Part shown: positions 47,101-58,812 of the stretch, one piece after another
Position numbering within the stretch: position 1 is the stretch's first letter
How the letters are laid out: each line of letters begins with the position of its first letter
Assembly: GCA_028583605.1 (NCBI GenBank)
Contig: CM053337.1
Location: forward strand, 26,584,162 to 26,648,161
Length of the DNA stretch: 64,000 nt
Direction: 5' to 3'
Origin: Dastarcus helophoroides
Taxonomy: Eukaryota > Arthropoda > Insecta > Coleoptera > Bothrideridae
Notes under the pieces: model-generated
Seen by the model: the letters and a program-made list of their open reading frames with translations, nothing else
What the model was told of the DNA's origin: nothing
Databases searched by the model: none
Program-made: the position numbers and the translations under genes

Positions 47101-48221
47101 CTGTGGGACGTATCGACTTCTTGGAGCTGACCTGCAGTCCCTCCTGAAGTGCCCCGGTTTGCCACAGCTGTAACATGTTGTGCTTCTGCTGGATCTACTT
47201 TTAAGAGCTCCCGGCAGTTCTTGGATACTCGCGTCAATTTTCTTCATGTCAGCATTAATTTGCTTCAGGTTGGCTTTTATATTCACGAAATCAGGGTAAT
47301 TCGTAGCCTCTTCGATGACGTATTTCCTTATTCTGCGTGACACTGCTGGCCCTGACACCTTATAAGCAGCTTCAACCTCTAAAGCTCTAATCAGTGCCTC
47401 CCTTGATGTTCGGAAGTTTGACAAATGTATCACTCTCTGGACTTATGGGTCTCTTATTCCTTCTATGAAAATTTTAACTTTACTGTAACTAAAGTTCCAG
47501 AAAGTCGGTTGGTGATGTTGGGTAGGCGACATACGCCAGTCTTTTCACGTCAGCCTCGAATTCTTGCAGCGTTTCACGACTTTTCTGCCTTCTTACTAGC
47601 AGTTGCGACTGAACAACTTGCTGCAAATGATGGTCTCCAAATCTGAGCTCCAAAGCTCTAACTAGATCTTCATAGTTAGCTTGTTCATGATCACATAGTG
47701 TTCGGAGTAGTTTCAGAGCTTCTCCGCGCAGGGATACCACCAATGAGGTCATTTTCTCGTCTTTCGTCCACCGGGCTGGCCCTAACAGCAGCTTCAAACT
47801 GTTTTCTGTAAGTCTGGAAGGATGTTTTTCCATCATAGGTCGGAGGTTTCACTTTTTGGGAAGAAATAGCAGGTATACTTTCGGATTCATGTTGTGTGGA
47901 TTGCCCATTTAGTAACATCTTCATGGCATTTACGATGTTGTTGATCTTTTTCTGTGTTGCATTGACCAGATCAAGAAGCTTGTTGTTGAATTTTTCTTTT
48001 ACTTCTCCAATTACTTCTTTAACTTTGTTAATCTCATCTTTCATTTGGGTAATTTCTGCTTTCATTTTTGCAACTTTTACTCCCATCTTTTCTGTTAGAT
48101 TTGGTAATAGACTATGCAATTCTTGTTTGTCTGCATTCCATATTTGTTCTTTTTCTTCTTCTTCTTTTTCTTGTCTTCGTTCTTCATCTTGTTCTTTTTT
48201 CTTGTCATCTTTGTTCTTCAT
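47089..48221 (-). pseudogene. Gypsy gag polyprotein, frameshifted
   Basis: Three overlapping minus frames make one gag: 47691-48221 (N-terminal, Lys/Glu-rich, then a long coiled coil and PPTYDGKTSFQTYRKQFEAA), 47489-47836 (capsid-like, with EALKLLRTL and RALELRFGDHH), and 47089-47433 (C-terminal). The last holds a CCHC zinc knuckle, CYSCGKPGHFRRDC, followed by an Arg-rich tail. Gag packages the element RNA. At least two frameshifts separate the parts, so no intact product is made. The upstream stretch to about 48560 is a repeat-expanded extension of the same N-terminal charged region. Confidence 0.85.
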
Positions 48222-48560
48222 CTTGTTTTTTTCTCTTGTCCTCTTCGTTCTTCGTCTTGTTCTTTTTTCTGTCGTCTTCGTTCTTCATCAGGTCGTTCTT
48301 CCTTTTGTTCTTTTTCTTGTGGTCTTCGTTCTTCATCTTGCTGTTTTCGTTTTTCATCTTGTTCTTTTTCTTGTCGTCTTCGTTCTTCGTCTTATTCTTT
48401 TTCTTGTCGTCTTCTTTCATCTTGTCATCTTCGTTTTTCATCTGATTCTTTTCCTTGTCGCCTTCGTTCTTCGTCTTGTCTTCATTTTGGATCTTCTTCT
48501 TTTTCTTGTCGTCTTCGTTCTTCATCTTATCGTCTCCATTCTTCCTCCTTTTCCTGTTTG
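48140..48560. repeat. acidic/basic-coding minisatellite in gag leader
   Basis: Units of about 33 bp contain CTTCGTTCTTCATCTTG and TTTTTCTTGTCGT. Read on the minus strand they encode repeats of the type KNEDDKKKNK or DEERRQEKE, depending on frame. The plus-strand Ser/Phe-rich frames over this stretch are shadows. Confidence 0.8.
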
Positions 48561-48809
48561 TTTTTTATCATTTCATTTTTTATCATATCGCTTGCAATTG
48601 CTTTTCCATTTTGGCCGATTTCAATCTCGTTTCCATAAACCGTTTCAGAATGTTCAAGATTTTTCTTGAGGCACCCCGTATAAACTATTTTTCAGTTTAT
48701 AAGTTCGGAGATAAAGTCTAATTAAGTTATCACTGCGATTTACTAACGCAATATTTCGGAACGTCGCACGAATTACGCCGAGAAAGAAAGCGCAATCCAC
48801 AAAACTAAT

Positions 48810-48825
48810 CTCGCTTCTGACGCCA
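48810..48825 (-). other. Gypsy primer binding site
   Basis: Minus-strand TGGCGTCAGAAGCGAG begins two bases inside the LTR, the usual place for a tRNA primer site. I could not match it confidently to a specific tRNA. Confidence 0.6.
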
Positions 48826-48827
48826 GT

Positions 48828-49165
48828 TGTTGCTCGTTATCGTTACGAAGATTAATACTTTGTGAATTGTAACCACTTTATTTCCAAACTGATTCCGGAA
48901 CACTACAATTATAATTCACTTTACTAACTGACCAACTGACTAATTAACTCACTAACAATGTTTAATCAACCAACTGAGGGAAAGACTACCGCGTATATTT
49001 ATAGGTACCCTTCCGGTTTCTAGAACGGACATAAAGGTAAGACTTATTGCTTACGGAAACATCTAGAGCCCTTATCTGCCGTATAATTTATTATCGCGGC
49101 CGCTTTCCAAAATTAAATTTTTCTAGAAAATTCCTTACTAAATTTTATAACTACATTCTGTTAAA
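48828..49165 (-). repeat. Gypsy LTR (5' LTR of minus-strand element)
   Basis: On the minus strand this 338-bp LTR starts TTTAACAGAATG (TG mutated to TT) and ends GAGCAACA. It has a TATAAATA box (plus 48996-49003), a conserved GCGGCCGC octamer and an AATAAA signal near the end. It matches the solo LTR at 61371-61709 along its length, with moderate divergence. Confidence 0.85.
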
Positions 49166-49169
49166 ATAT

Positions 49170-50691
49170 GTTTATCCTGTATAGTTAAAAATAATTTTAG
49201 AATGTGCACTTTATGCTGATGTACCTTCCTACCAAAAACATTTTTGTTAGCGAAGAGAAGCTGCAGAGCTTTTCTGTACTAATGACCCACCCTGTATAGA
49301 GAAAACCTCACGATTGTATCAATATTTTAATGAAATACATCCATTGTTAAGGCTTCACGCCATCCTACCTCTATATTTTCGCACGAAAGATTTTTAGATT
49401 TCTACTTTCTCCTTAATACAGATTTATTAAAAGCTTCTCTTCCTGCATCACTTCGAGTATTCATTGAGGGTTACAAACGCCGGAAGATCTCCCATTTAAT
49501 GAAAAATTCACAAAGGTGTATATCTTGCCACATTTAAATACGCCAATGACATGTTTATTTCTCCAATAAAAAGAAATCTCATGTATATTTACGCGAATGG
49601 GGTGGGAAAATTGATTTTTTTATGCTAAGCCAATATACCGTTTCATACGAGTTAAACTCGCTCTAACCCAGTTTCCAATGATATAGTGAGCAGTTAGAGG
49701 CAGCCAGGATATAAGAAATGACTACCATACTTCACATATCGACCTGTCAAAACTTTATACGCCAACCTCAAATTGATATATCTGACACGTTTCCACATAT
49801 TTTCCAAGACTTTATTACCTCGGCGAGTATCTGCAGAATGTACAGGGTCAAATAAATGGATTAAAATATTTTTTGCATAATTTGGTTTTTTATAAGGCAT
49901 TTACAGAAATAAATATCTTAAAATATAACCCAATCTTTCTCTGCGATGGAATATTTATTAAATAATAAAAATATAAATAAAATCCTTGTACTTGTTGTAA
50001 AGCTGTTATAATTACGAAGCTTAGACTGGATATCTATTTAAGAAACTTTTTTTACCAAATCAGAGTTGCACAAAATTTCAGATTGTTTTCACAAATATCT
50101 GATTCAAAGTGTGTATTTTGTGTCACGGTTTAATTAAAAATGTCCAGAGTTTATCAACATTTCTTTCAAGATAAAAAATAAATATTTAAATCGCAAGCAT
50201 AAGATTGCAAAAAATATAATCGAAATTATAAAGGAGACAAGATTTCGTGTTTAATGTGGATGGCAAAATGACTAAAAATTTGGAACTTATTATTAAAGCT
50301 TTGGAATGAAGTTTAAAAACTAGGGTAACATTTGCATTTGTATGGAAATTTACTTTGTGCGAATTATGACTATAAATACAAGAAATTTTGGGTTTTAGAG
50401 CAGAAATTGATTTAAAATTGCTATAAAATACTTGAAAATGGTAGTTTCAAATCAAAACTTTAATTTTTTATTCGTTGGAACTTCTCAAGAGATTTTTAAA
50501 TTTGATTACAAATTTAAAGCTTTTTAAAATTTCAATTCTTTGTTGAAGTTTCAAGTTTTAACTTCTCATTTTTGTTTTTCCCTAGGTTTTTTATCTTAGG
50601 CTGCAAATTAAACTTAATCCACTTATCTATGTATTTTTTCTTTTTCAAAGTACAGAGCCTAAACTGAAAATGCTCCGAAGAAAGGACTCGA
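49170..50691. other. gene-free sequence
   Basis: AT-rich DNA. Frames such as 49694-49900 (minus) have no recognisable domain. Confidence 0.5.
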
Positions 50692-50762
50692 GTACGCCAA
50701 ACGCGAACGAAATCCAGAGACAGACGACGTCCCCTAGGGGATTTCGTTCGCGTTTGACGTAC
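50692..50762. repeat. near-perfect 24-bp-arm hairpin
   Basis: The arms GTACGCCAAACGCGAACGAA (plus four more bases) at 50692-50715 and their inverse at 50739-50762 differ at one position. The loop of 23 bases contains GACGTCCCC. The weaker outer inverted similarity reaches about 50660 and 50785. It resembles a palindromic MITE. Its GC content stands out from the AT-rich surroundings. Confidence 0.85.
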
Positions 50763-52812
50763 TTCCTTCTTAGTTTTCAAATCGGTGTAACGAGATAGAT
50801 AAACGCGTTCAGATTAACTTCGCAGTACGCTCATGCGATTACTATCCGATAGATCTGCGTTTCCCAAACCTTTTAATCATGACTGTTATTTTTATGTTTC
50901 CCCTTCCTGACCCACTAAAAGATTTTCAAACTATCTTAACACCTGGTCTTATTCTCAAAAGTTCGACCACATTTTGAAGTTAAAACTCAAAATTGCTTTT
51001 TCTTTTTCTAGGATTTTTTAATTTTCTTTTCTCAAAATTCGATCCAAAAATTTTAACATCGAATTCCCGAAGTTTCAGGTTCTCTTTATTATTTGTTTCT
51101 ATTTACCACGGCGAGTTTCTCTTAAAATTTCGATACCTTTTCTAATACATTTAGTTTTTTAGATTTTTCTTAAAAGTCGACATTAAAGTATAGAATTTTT
51201 TTCCAAAAATTTCGGTTAAAATCTTTCCATTTTAAATTTCAGTCAAATTTTTAAGAAAAAATGTAGAATATTTTAATAGTATAGCTTGATGCCCAAATTT
51301 TGAAAATAAGATCAAACTTTTGACATGAAATAAGAAAATGGTAAAGCTTTTCAAAAACTACCCAATTTAAACTTCCAACTTTTTGTTTAACCTCAACTTT
51401 TATGTTTTTGGTATTTCGACGTTTTTAGAAAAATTTTGATTTTAAAAATTATAAGGTCTTTCTCAGATATTTTGTTAATTAAGATTAAATTGTCCTTTTC
51501 ATTTTATTTTGTTCAACATAAATGTTTATTTATTATTTTTTATTTCGGAACTTTTTGTCTAAATTTAAACTTGCCTTTAAGTCATTTATATTTGGAACAT
51601 TTTTCAATATTGAAAGTGATTGACATTGTTTTTTTCAAAGTTTTAGAAAAAGCTGAAAAATGTTTAAACCTAAAATATCGACTTTAAATTAGAAATTTGA
51701 AAATTTTTGAAATTTAGAAACCCGGTTTTGGTTTTTCGTAGAATTTTTTACCATTTCTCTCAAAGTTTCCATGTTAAATAAAAAAGTCGATGTAAATTTT
51801 AAATAACGAGTTTAAATGTAAAATGTTAGCTTTTTTATTCACTCCAATATTTCAGTCCTTATTAAAACTCCAAATTTAAATGTTTCATTTTCAGTTTCTG
51901 TGAATTCAAAGAAGCAATTTTGAGAAAAATTTAAAAACTTATGATAAATTTTTTTAAAAATTTAAATTTACTTTTTAAAGGAAGTCAAAATTTATATCAA
52001 AAGTGGAATCATCAAAATTGTTAAAATAAGTCAAAATTTTGAAAACATAGTTAAAAAAAATTTTTCTAAAATGCCGGAATTTTCAAAAATTTAAAATTTC
52101 AGATACGTTGAAGTTCTGAAAGTCCGGATCTTTAAAAAATGCTGAAATTCAAACAAAAAATTTTTACAGTACAACGAGTCGACATTAAAACAAGTAAAAT
52201 ATTTTAAAGTGAAATAATGCAAAACGTAATTTTCCAGAAAGTCAAAATGTGCAAAATAGTTAAAACTCTCAATTTAAATTTTTAAATGACGAACTTTTTA
52301 AAGTTTAATTTACCAAAAAAGTCAGGATTTCGTGAAAACGTAGAAAATCTAAAGTCAAAATTTAGAGAAAATACTGCAATTAAAAAAGTGAAACTTTTCT
52401 TTTGTAGAAATTTTCAAATAAGTCGTAATTCTTATAAAAATCGAATTCTTTAAAAAAGGGTAAAAATAACGTTTAGAAAACCATTATTACGTAAAGAGGC
52501 AGAATTATTTTTTTTAAAATTCACTTTTTGAAAAACGTTGAAATTTTTATAAAAAAATTAAAAAGTTTTCAAAAGTTACAAAAAATTGGAAATTCTAGAA
52601 CAAAGTAAAAGTTTAGAAAACTACTGAAGTTTTTTAAAAATAAGAAATAAGGTAAAACTTATATAGATAGTCACAACTTTTAAAGAAAATAAAATGACCT
52701 TAAAAAAATCTATATTTTGAAAACCCTGGAAGCTTTAAAATGAATTCAAAAGTTTGCGAAAAAGTCGAAATTTTAAAATAAGTATAGAAATTTCTAAAGT
52801 TGGTAAAATAAT
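50763..52812. repeat. AT-rich and degenerate A/T lattice DNA
   Basis: From about 50900 this is lattice DNA as at 8337-9713. No gene is seen; the frame at 51436-51687 is compositional. Confidence 0.55.
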
Positions 52813-52901
52813 AGTATCTCTCTGAAGCTATCGAAACGCGTTAAAGCAACCTTTGATATGTTTTTAATCTTTCTTGGTTTCAGGGGACAAGATTTGTATT
52901 T
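52813..52901 (+). mobile_element. snap-back repeat fragment, right arm only
   Basis: It begins AGTATCTCTCTGAAG, runs through CGAAACGCGTTAAAGCAACC, and ends CTTGGTTTCAGGGGACAAG then TTTGTATTTTAAA. It preserves CTGAAG where other copies read CCGAAG, supporting a T at the second core position of the ancestral motif. The stem II hairpin is deleted to CTATC. No left arm is present. Confidence 0.7.
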
Positions 52902-53939
52902 TAAAATTTTGAAAAAACAACAACAGTTTGAAAAAACCTCCAAACTTTAAAAAAGTGTTAATTTTGAAAAAAAAAAGAAATTTTGTAAGATCGAAGTTTA
53001 AAAAAAAGGCGAAATTTTTAATAAAAAACAAACTAGAAACAAGTGAAAATTCTCTAAATGTTGAATTTTTTAATTTCAAAATTTTCAGAATAACACATTT
53101 TTTTTTTAAATTTATAAAGTCAAAATTTTTAAAAATGTCGAGGTTTTCAGTCAGAATTTGCCAAAAAAGTAACGATTTTAAAAGAGGTGGAAATTTGCTT
53201 GAATCGAAATTTTCAAAATAAAGTTAAAATATTCAGGAAAAAATCGAAGGTTTGGGAAAAAGGGAACAATGAAATTCTTGCAAAAATTTTAATTATATAT
53301 TACAAAGGTCGAAATATTCAACAAAGAGAAATCTTAATTTAGAAGAAATCATTTTGGAAATCTATTTTTAAATAAAATCGAAATTTAAAAAAGATATCGA
53401 AAATTGAAAATAAAAGTCGATTTCCACACAGCTTGGAAATACTACCCGTTAAACCAAAACATATTTAAATTTCGAGGTGAACAAATTCCAATTTTTCTTT
53501 TGCTTCACACTTATAGGGTTACAAAAGCACCAAAAATTCTATCACTTTTTCTTATAAATTTTATGAATTTGATTAAAAAATAGAAGGATAACATTCGGGA
53601 ACATCATTTTCGTTGTCTTGGATCTGTGACTTATTTTAGACTAACTTTAGCCCCTGAATCCAAAAATAACCTCAGTTTTTGCGTAATATGTCAAGTTTTC
53701 AAGCTACAGGATACCGCCTCTTTGTCTCAAAAATCATATAAAATGTGCATATGAAGGAAACTAGTGTGAATAGTTGCCAAATAAACTGTTTGCAAAGAAT
53801 AGGTTTATAAATACTAAGTTTATATACACTTATTACAAATTATATTATGTCTATACAAATAATATAAGATCATTTTAATGAAAAGTAAAACTACATACTG
53901 AGGTAAAAATTTTCGCTTGTAGCTTCTTCTACAATGTTG
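52902..53939. repeat. degenerate A/T lattice DNA then unique sequence
   Basis: Lattice DNA to about 53430, with Lys/Phe-rich frames that are compositional; then AT-rich unique DNA to 53930. Confidence 0.5.
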
Positions 53940-55850
53940 AATCTGTGGACATTATCGTTTAACGCTCCCATAATAGTCAGCCATCATGTGTACATCTCAT
54001 CTACTTTGATACCGTGCCTCCATAATCCTTAAATCTTGGTGAAATCATTCACCAACTTCATCACTGAATTCACCAAGATTTTTAGGGAAGTCAGTAAGAA
54101 GATGTAAAAAATGCAGTTAGATGATCATGATATTCTCTGTAATTTATTTGCGAAGTATTCATATTTGTATGCAGTTTTATTGGCTTTTTCTTCGCCGGTC
54201 ACTCCTTTCACAATCCTAAATTTCAGTACCTTCTATTAAGGAATGGCAATCTGTTTTAGATTGCCGCAAACAGCGATTGCGTTGGATCTTGGTTTGTCAA
54301 TCGCTGTTTGGGACTCAACACTGAAAAACACTTAAAACTATATTAAAATTTAAACGACGTAAAAAATAAATAACAACAAGATTATTTAAAATTTTAACGT
54401 TTCGGGCAGATGATCATGTTGCAACCAAGCATTCTGAAGCTGCTGGACAATTCAATGTAATTATGTGCTAATGTGCTTCCAAGAAAGTCTTTTACAATAT
54501 TTTTTAATGCCAACCAAGCATTCTTTTCAAGTTCAGTTATTGTTCTGATAAAATGTTCCCCTTAATAAGCTGCTGAATCTGTGGACCATTAAACACACCA
54601 GCCTCTATCTTTTTCTAATTTCAAAATTAGATACTTGAAACAGTTTCCTTCCACAGTCAGAGCTTTCACAAATTGCTTTATGGGACCTAGTTTTATATGT
54701 AGGGATGGAAATATAATATTTTATTCTATCGACAAGTGGCTGATGTAGAATATTTGGATCACCGTGTTCCAGATCAGATGTAGGCGGCCAATTCGACTGC
54801 ACTCAATGTTTCTCACGAGCTCTGCTGTCCCACATACACAATTAACATGGATACCTGGTATGTCCGCGTTACTGACCCAGGAGAAAGCAGACCATTTTAA
54901 GATCAACACAGATGAACCATCGACGCATGTCATATTGCAACAAATTAATAACTCTTTTTATGTCTTCATATTCTTTACGTACTAAAATAAGGTACCTATG
55001 GGGACGTGGCAAAATAAATTTCCATTGTGGAGAAGAACACATTTCAAACTCTTCTTTGACCTGTCGATGAACAATCGCCATTCGTTTGCATTGTAGAATA
55101 AAATTTCCAACTCTTTCATCTCTTTCATTTAACCATGGAGGTTATGGCAATGACCAAATCCATCATCACTTCGAAGGTATTGCAGAAATGCACTTTCTCT
55201 TGACTAAAAAATGAGATATTAGCTCCTTTTTCGAGCAGTTTTTTTTCGTGCAATGTTGATGGTAAAAATTCAGAAGCTTTTTTGGATATTCCCAAATCTA
55301 GAACCAAATCATTCAACTCATGCTTCTCAAATCCTTTACGAACGGAATTATCTTTAACGTCAAAATCTTTGTCGTTAGGGTCACTTCGATCTTCATCAGA
55401 TTCGTATTCTTCTATTTCTAAAGACGGCAATTCTTTGAAAACTGGAACTGGGATTTTAGTTGAATAAGTCGCTGGATGTATAGCTGATGGTGAACTAGGA
55501 TATTATATTTTACGTTTGTTTTTGTTGCTTTACCGTGATGTTTACACAACACAAAAGTAACAATCACTTGAGTGATCTTTGGGCTCCTGCCAAATCACAG
55601 GTACATTAAATTGAAATTTATCACGTTTTTTCTTCGTTCACATCCGCAAACCTTCTACACATTGCTTGCACACTTTATGAGAGCCCATAATTTATCTTGA
55701 TCACCAATTTTCACTTTAAAATAGGCAAAATAAACTTGACAAATATTTGTCCTTTGACTAGGAATGCTGATATAACAAAACGAATCAGGACTGTTTATGC
55801 ACCTACGACGCGAAGTAGCAAAAGCAGCCATAGAAAAATACTTCAATTGA
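53940..55850 (-). pseudogene. decayed copy of an arthropod multicopy gene of unknown function
   Basis: Minus-strand fragments, in order, appear to match a protein family found in many copies in arthropod genomes. The N-terminus is MAAFATSRRRCINSPDSFCY (from 55817), then YFAYFKVKIGDQDKLWA. Next come an acidic linker (55125-55430) ending in HELNDLVLDLGISKKASEFL, and LLQYDMRRWFICVDLKMVCF near 54900. The C-terminal part is near 54175-53960, with FHQDLRIMEARYQ and DVHMMADY. No introns are evident. Stops and shifts occur throughout. The multicopy nature suggests a mobile or transposase-derived gene, but its function is unknown to me. A 145-bp piece is shared with 13288-13434. Confidence 0.75.
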
Positions 55851-56379
55851 TATAAATAAAATAGTTTTTAAAAAAACTGCAAAAAAAACTCGTTTTTTTT
55901 CACGCCGAAATTGGAATTACTACGTAAAAGGGACAGTCTACGATTCGCCTAAAACGAAGGGCTATTTAAATAATTATGACCCGAACTAACATAGGCATAC
56001 ATAATAAAGGGTTTCAATTCGGTATATAAATAAAAAAATAAACAATGCTTAGCTTATATATACAAACAGAAGCTCGTGCTCCATGTCAGAATGCATTTTA
56101 CCCATATATTGTAATACTTCTATATGGCCAGCTCCCCATTTTCTTCGTGAGTTTACTCTGACTAAATCCGATAAAGATGGAACATGGGTTGTTGGCGAGT
56201 ATTACTCTTGAATGAATAAAATGAACCAATCGCTACGCGCGGGTTAAACCGGTGTGTACGTTTGGCCGTGCACAGCTGATTTCTAACATATGCGCATTGC
56301 GACTCATCAACCCGTTTGAAGCCTGGCGAGAAAGAGAAGTCTTTCCCACCTAAAACTCATAACTGGCCATATATAAGTA
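55851..56379. other. gene-free sequence
   Basis: Unique AT-rich DNA; nothing supported. Confidence 0.5.
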
Positions 56380-57111
56380 CAGTAAGACTCCGCTTAACGC
56401 TGCTCCGTTTGGCGCTGTTTCGGTTTAACGCTTTTTTATTGGAATACTGAGATTACCTGAAAATTGCAGGCACCATTGGGCTTCCCCTAAATTTAAAGTA
56501 CATACAACATACATATATAATTTTTTTAATGAGGTTACGAAAAAAGGTTTGAACGGAGTGTGTAAAAATATTTGGCAAGATCTAAACGAGGACGCTGACA
56601 CTAGAAACTCTGTTGATATAAAGGAAATAGTCGAATTAGCGAAACAAACAGGTTTAGACGTGTGAAAGATCTCCAAGAAATGTTGATGATGAGTTCAAGG
56701 AAATATTGGATCAAGAACAACACAAAAATATTGAAAATAGTGATTCTAAAGAACAAAAATAATTTTCGACGCCATTTCTAAAAACCAGGTTAGTCACTAA
56801 ACCATAAATTATAAACCAATTTATTGAAAATGAAGCAGATTTTCATAGGAGTTCAAAGGCAAGACAAACTGCCATGGATGCCTTTCTCACATGTTCATAA
56901 CTTCTTATAAGGCACTCAAGAAAAATACAAATGACATTAGGTGCCTTCTTGATGAGAAAGCGGAAAGTTGGACAGAAGAATCCGAATGATCTAAACATGA
57001 ATGATGACTTGCTTTTTATACCCGTTTTCCCCTAACCCCATTATGTACATGAAGAGACGACCTTGTTTAACGCTGTTTCGTATAACGCTCGATTTAAGCG
57101 GGGTTTTACTG
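56380..57111 (+). mobile_element. pogo/Tigger-like element, deleted
   Basis: The ends CAGTAAGACTCCGCTTAA (56380) and, read inward from the right, CAGTAAAACCCCGCTTAA (57111) match in 16 of 18. TA flanks both sides (56378-56379 and 57112-57113). Both start CAGTA and go on to CGCTTAA, as typical pogo/Tigger ends do. At 732 bp it is an internally deleted copy keeping only the C-terminal transposase region (56540-56900). Confidence 0.85.
56540..56900 (+). pseudogene. Tigger-like transposase C-terminal remnant
   Basis: The plus frame gives GLNGVCKNIWQDLNEDADTR and DIKEIVELAKQTGLDV, matching the region after the DDE domain of pogo/Tigger transposases (LNGVWKKLWPE... and EIV-LA---GL-V). The catalytic domain itself is absent. 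A frameshift after GLDV and later stops end it. Confidence 0.7.
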
Positions 57112-57792
57112 TATTAGATATATGACTTCACTTTATCCAGAGGGGCACACGTCTCGCGCTAATCCCATAGGGCGTAGAGAAAAAACTTGATGTGATAGAA
57201 AAAACTGACCCTTTTGAAAGCAGCATGCCTATTTAAAGCAGCTCAAAATTCAAACTCAACAGAATTGTCTTTCAAATTATTACCCGGCGTAATTAGACGA
57301 CCTGGTAATTTATTTTGGTAGCCCGGTGCCGGGTCACGAACCATTATTTGGGAAACGTTGTGATGGACAAAATAGCTCTCGCCTTATACGTTTGTGGTCG
57401 ATGCCGACAGCCTGTAACCTCGAATTATTATAAACAGCTTTTTTACATAGGACTAACGCACATTATTTTAATTATTGTGTTTTGATAATATTTGAGAAAT
57501 TGTAGGAATTACTTTCAAGAATTAAATCCTGCATTAACATAGATAGAACGAAATATAATAAGTCAATTCTAAAGAAAATGGTCCAAGAGCTGGACGTACA
57601 ACCGGACTCTATTTCTTTAAAATCGAGAACCTTATCGTCTCTACTGCACTGGCACTTTCGCGATAGACGGGCTTGAAGGTCACGGGATTCAAACGGTCAC
57701 GTAATGAGAAGTAAAATTCGCTCATGAATAACTTTCAACCAGCATCGGTGGGTAACGTTAGGCTAAATCAATATAAAATGATGTTTTGAAAG
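57112..57792. other. gene-free sequence
   Basis: No supported feature. TTTGAAAG at 57785-57792 is the probable left duplication of the following MITE. Confidence 0.5.
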
Positions 57793-58812
57793 CAGTGGCG
57801 GCTGGTGACTTTTTGACAGGGAGTGCGCAGATGCAAAAATATTAGTGGTAAAGAGTTTAGGTGACTCCAGTGCCATAGCATAGTATTAGATTCAAGAAAA
57901 ATAAAAGTAATACAAAAGGTGTGATATTTAATAGTATTTTTACAAATTAAATTTAATTAACATCTTATAGCCTCTAAAATATTTTTGGGTTGTCATCTCT
58001 AAATTATTTTTATCAAGTACAAAAAAAAAGTAAAGTACTCTGTACGGTTGCACGTTGTTGCGACTCTTGGTTACTTAATTAAAATTGTTTGTTTTCATAG
58101 GAATTAAATTATATCACTTTTTCATGAAAACTGCATTCAAAAATAAAATGTATTTAATTACAAAGTTCTAATTAAACTGCAAAAACACACACAAAAAATA
58201 TTTTTTAAACAAAATTCGCTCTACGATCTTTTAAAGAAATAAAGTATTCATTACTGTCTCATCAAAATTGTTTAAATCCAAACTTACAAATTAATAATTA
58301 GACTCTAGAACGGGTGCTGCTGCCTCTTTGTGAATATGTAGTTAGGCCTGTAAGCGGTACAATTAGCAATCGCAATCAGATCAGCCGGCACCTATGCATT
58401 TAGCATCATAAATCGTAAATATACACCCCAAACTCTAACTCGTACTCACCATTTGGCAATATCGCATAGGAGGAGCGGCGCACCCCGGTCTCGCTTTAAC
58501 GTGGTGTTCTGCAGTTTATTTCTCTGTATCCTGTGGAGGCCGTTGATAGGCCTCGCACGGCAGCCGCGCTAGGTGCATATTTCTGCGCGCACCAACTTAT
58601 TTAAATTTCCTAATAATATATAATATAATGAAATCAAACGTTTGCGTACTTTCTTCAAAGTCACTCACAAGTGTTATTAGTTAATTATAACATCATTATT
58701 TTGGGTTTAAAAATGTTATAATTCCAAGTCTTTTGCATTAAACAGAAAAGAACAGATCGCTCATTTCACGAAGGGAGCGCGCTCTTGCGCTCTTTAAGAC
58801 CAGCCGCCACTG
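57793..58812. mobile_element. hAT-type MITE, long member
   Basis: Both ends share CAGTGGCGGCTGGT as a 14-bp perfect inverted repeat. The 8-bp flanks TTTGAAAG and CTTGAAAC (58813-58820) match in 6 of 8, a decayed duplication. It is the longer relative of 33670-34191, in opposite orientation. The subterminal block GCGCGCTCTTGCGCT forms a small palindrome near the right end. No transposase frame is present. Confidence 0.8.

Larger units (their letters stand above)
46810..49165 (-). mobile_element. truncated Ty3/Gypsy retrotransposon (LTR, gag, protease)
   Basis: On the minus strand the order is LTR (48828-49165), primer site, a gag with coiled-coil N-terminus and zinc knuckle, and the start of an aspartic protease. 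It ends near 46810 without reverse transcriptase, integrase or second LTR. ATAT follows the LTR outer end (49166-49169), the 4-bp target shared with other family members. The coding parts carry frameshifts. Confidence 0.85.

Noticed and set aside
47896..48721. Long plus-strand frames rich in Ser, Phe and Leu
   Set aside because: They are the complementary shadow of the minus-strand gag and its minisatellite.
52928..53221. 97-codon Lys/Phe-rich frame
   Set aside because: It is compositional lattice sequence with an equally open frame on the other strand.
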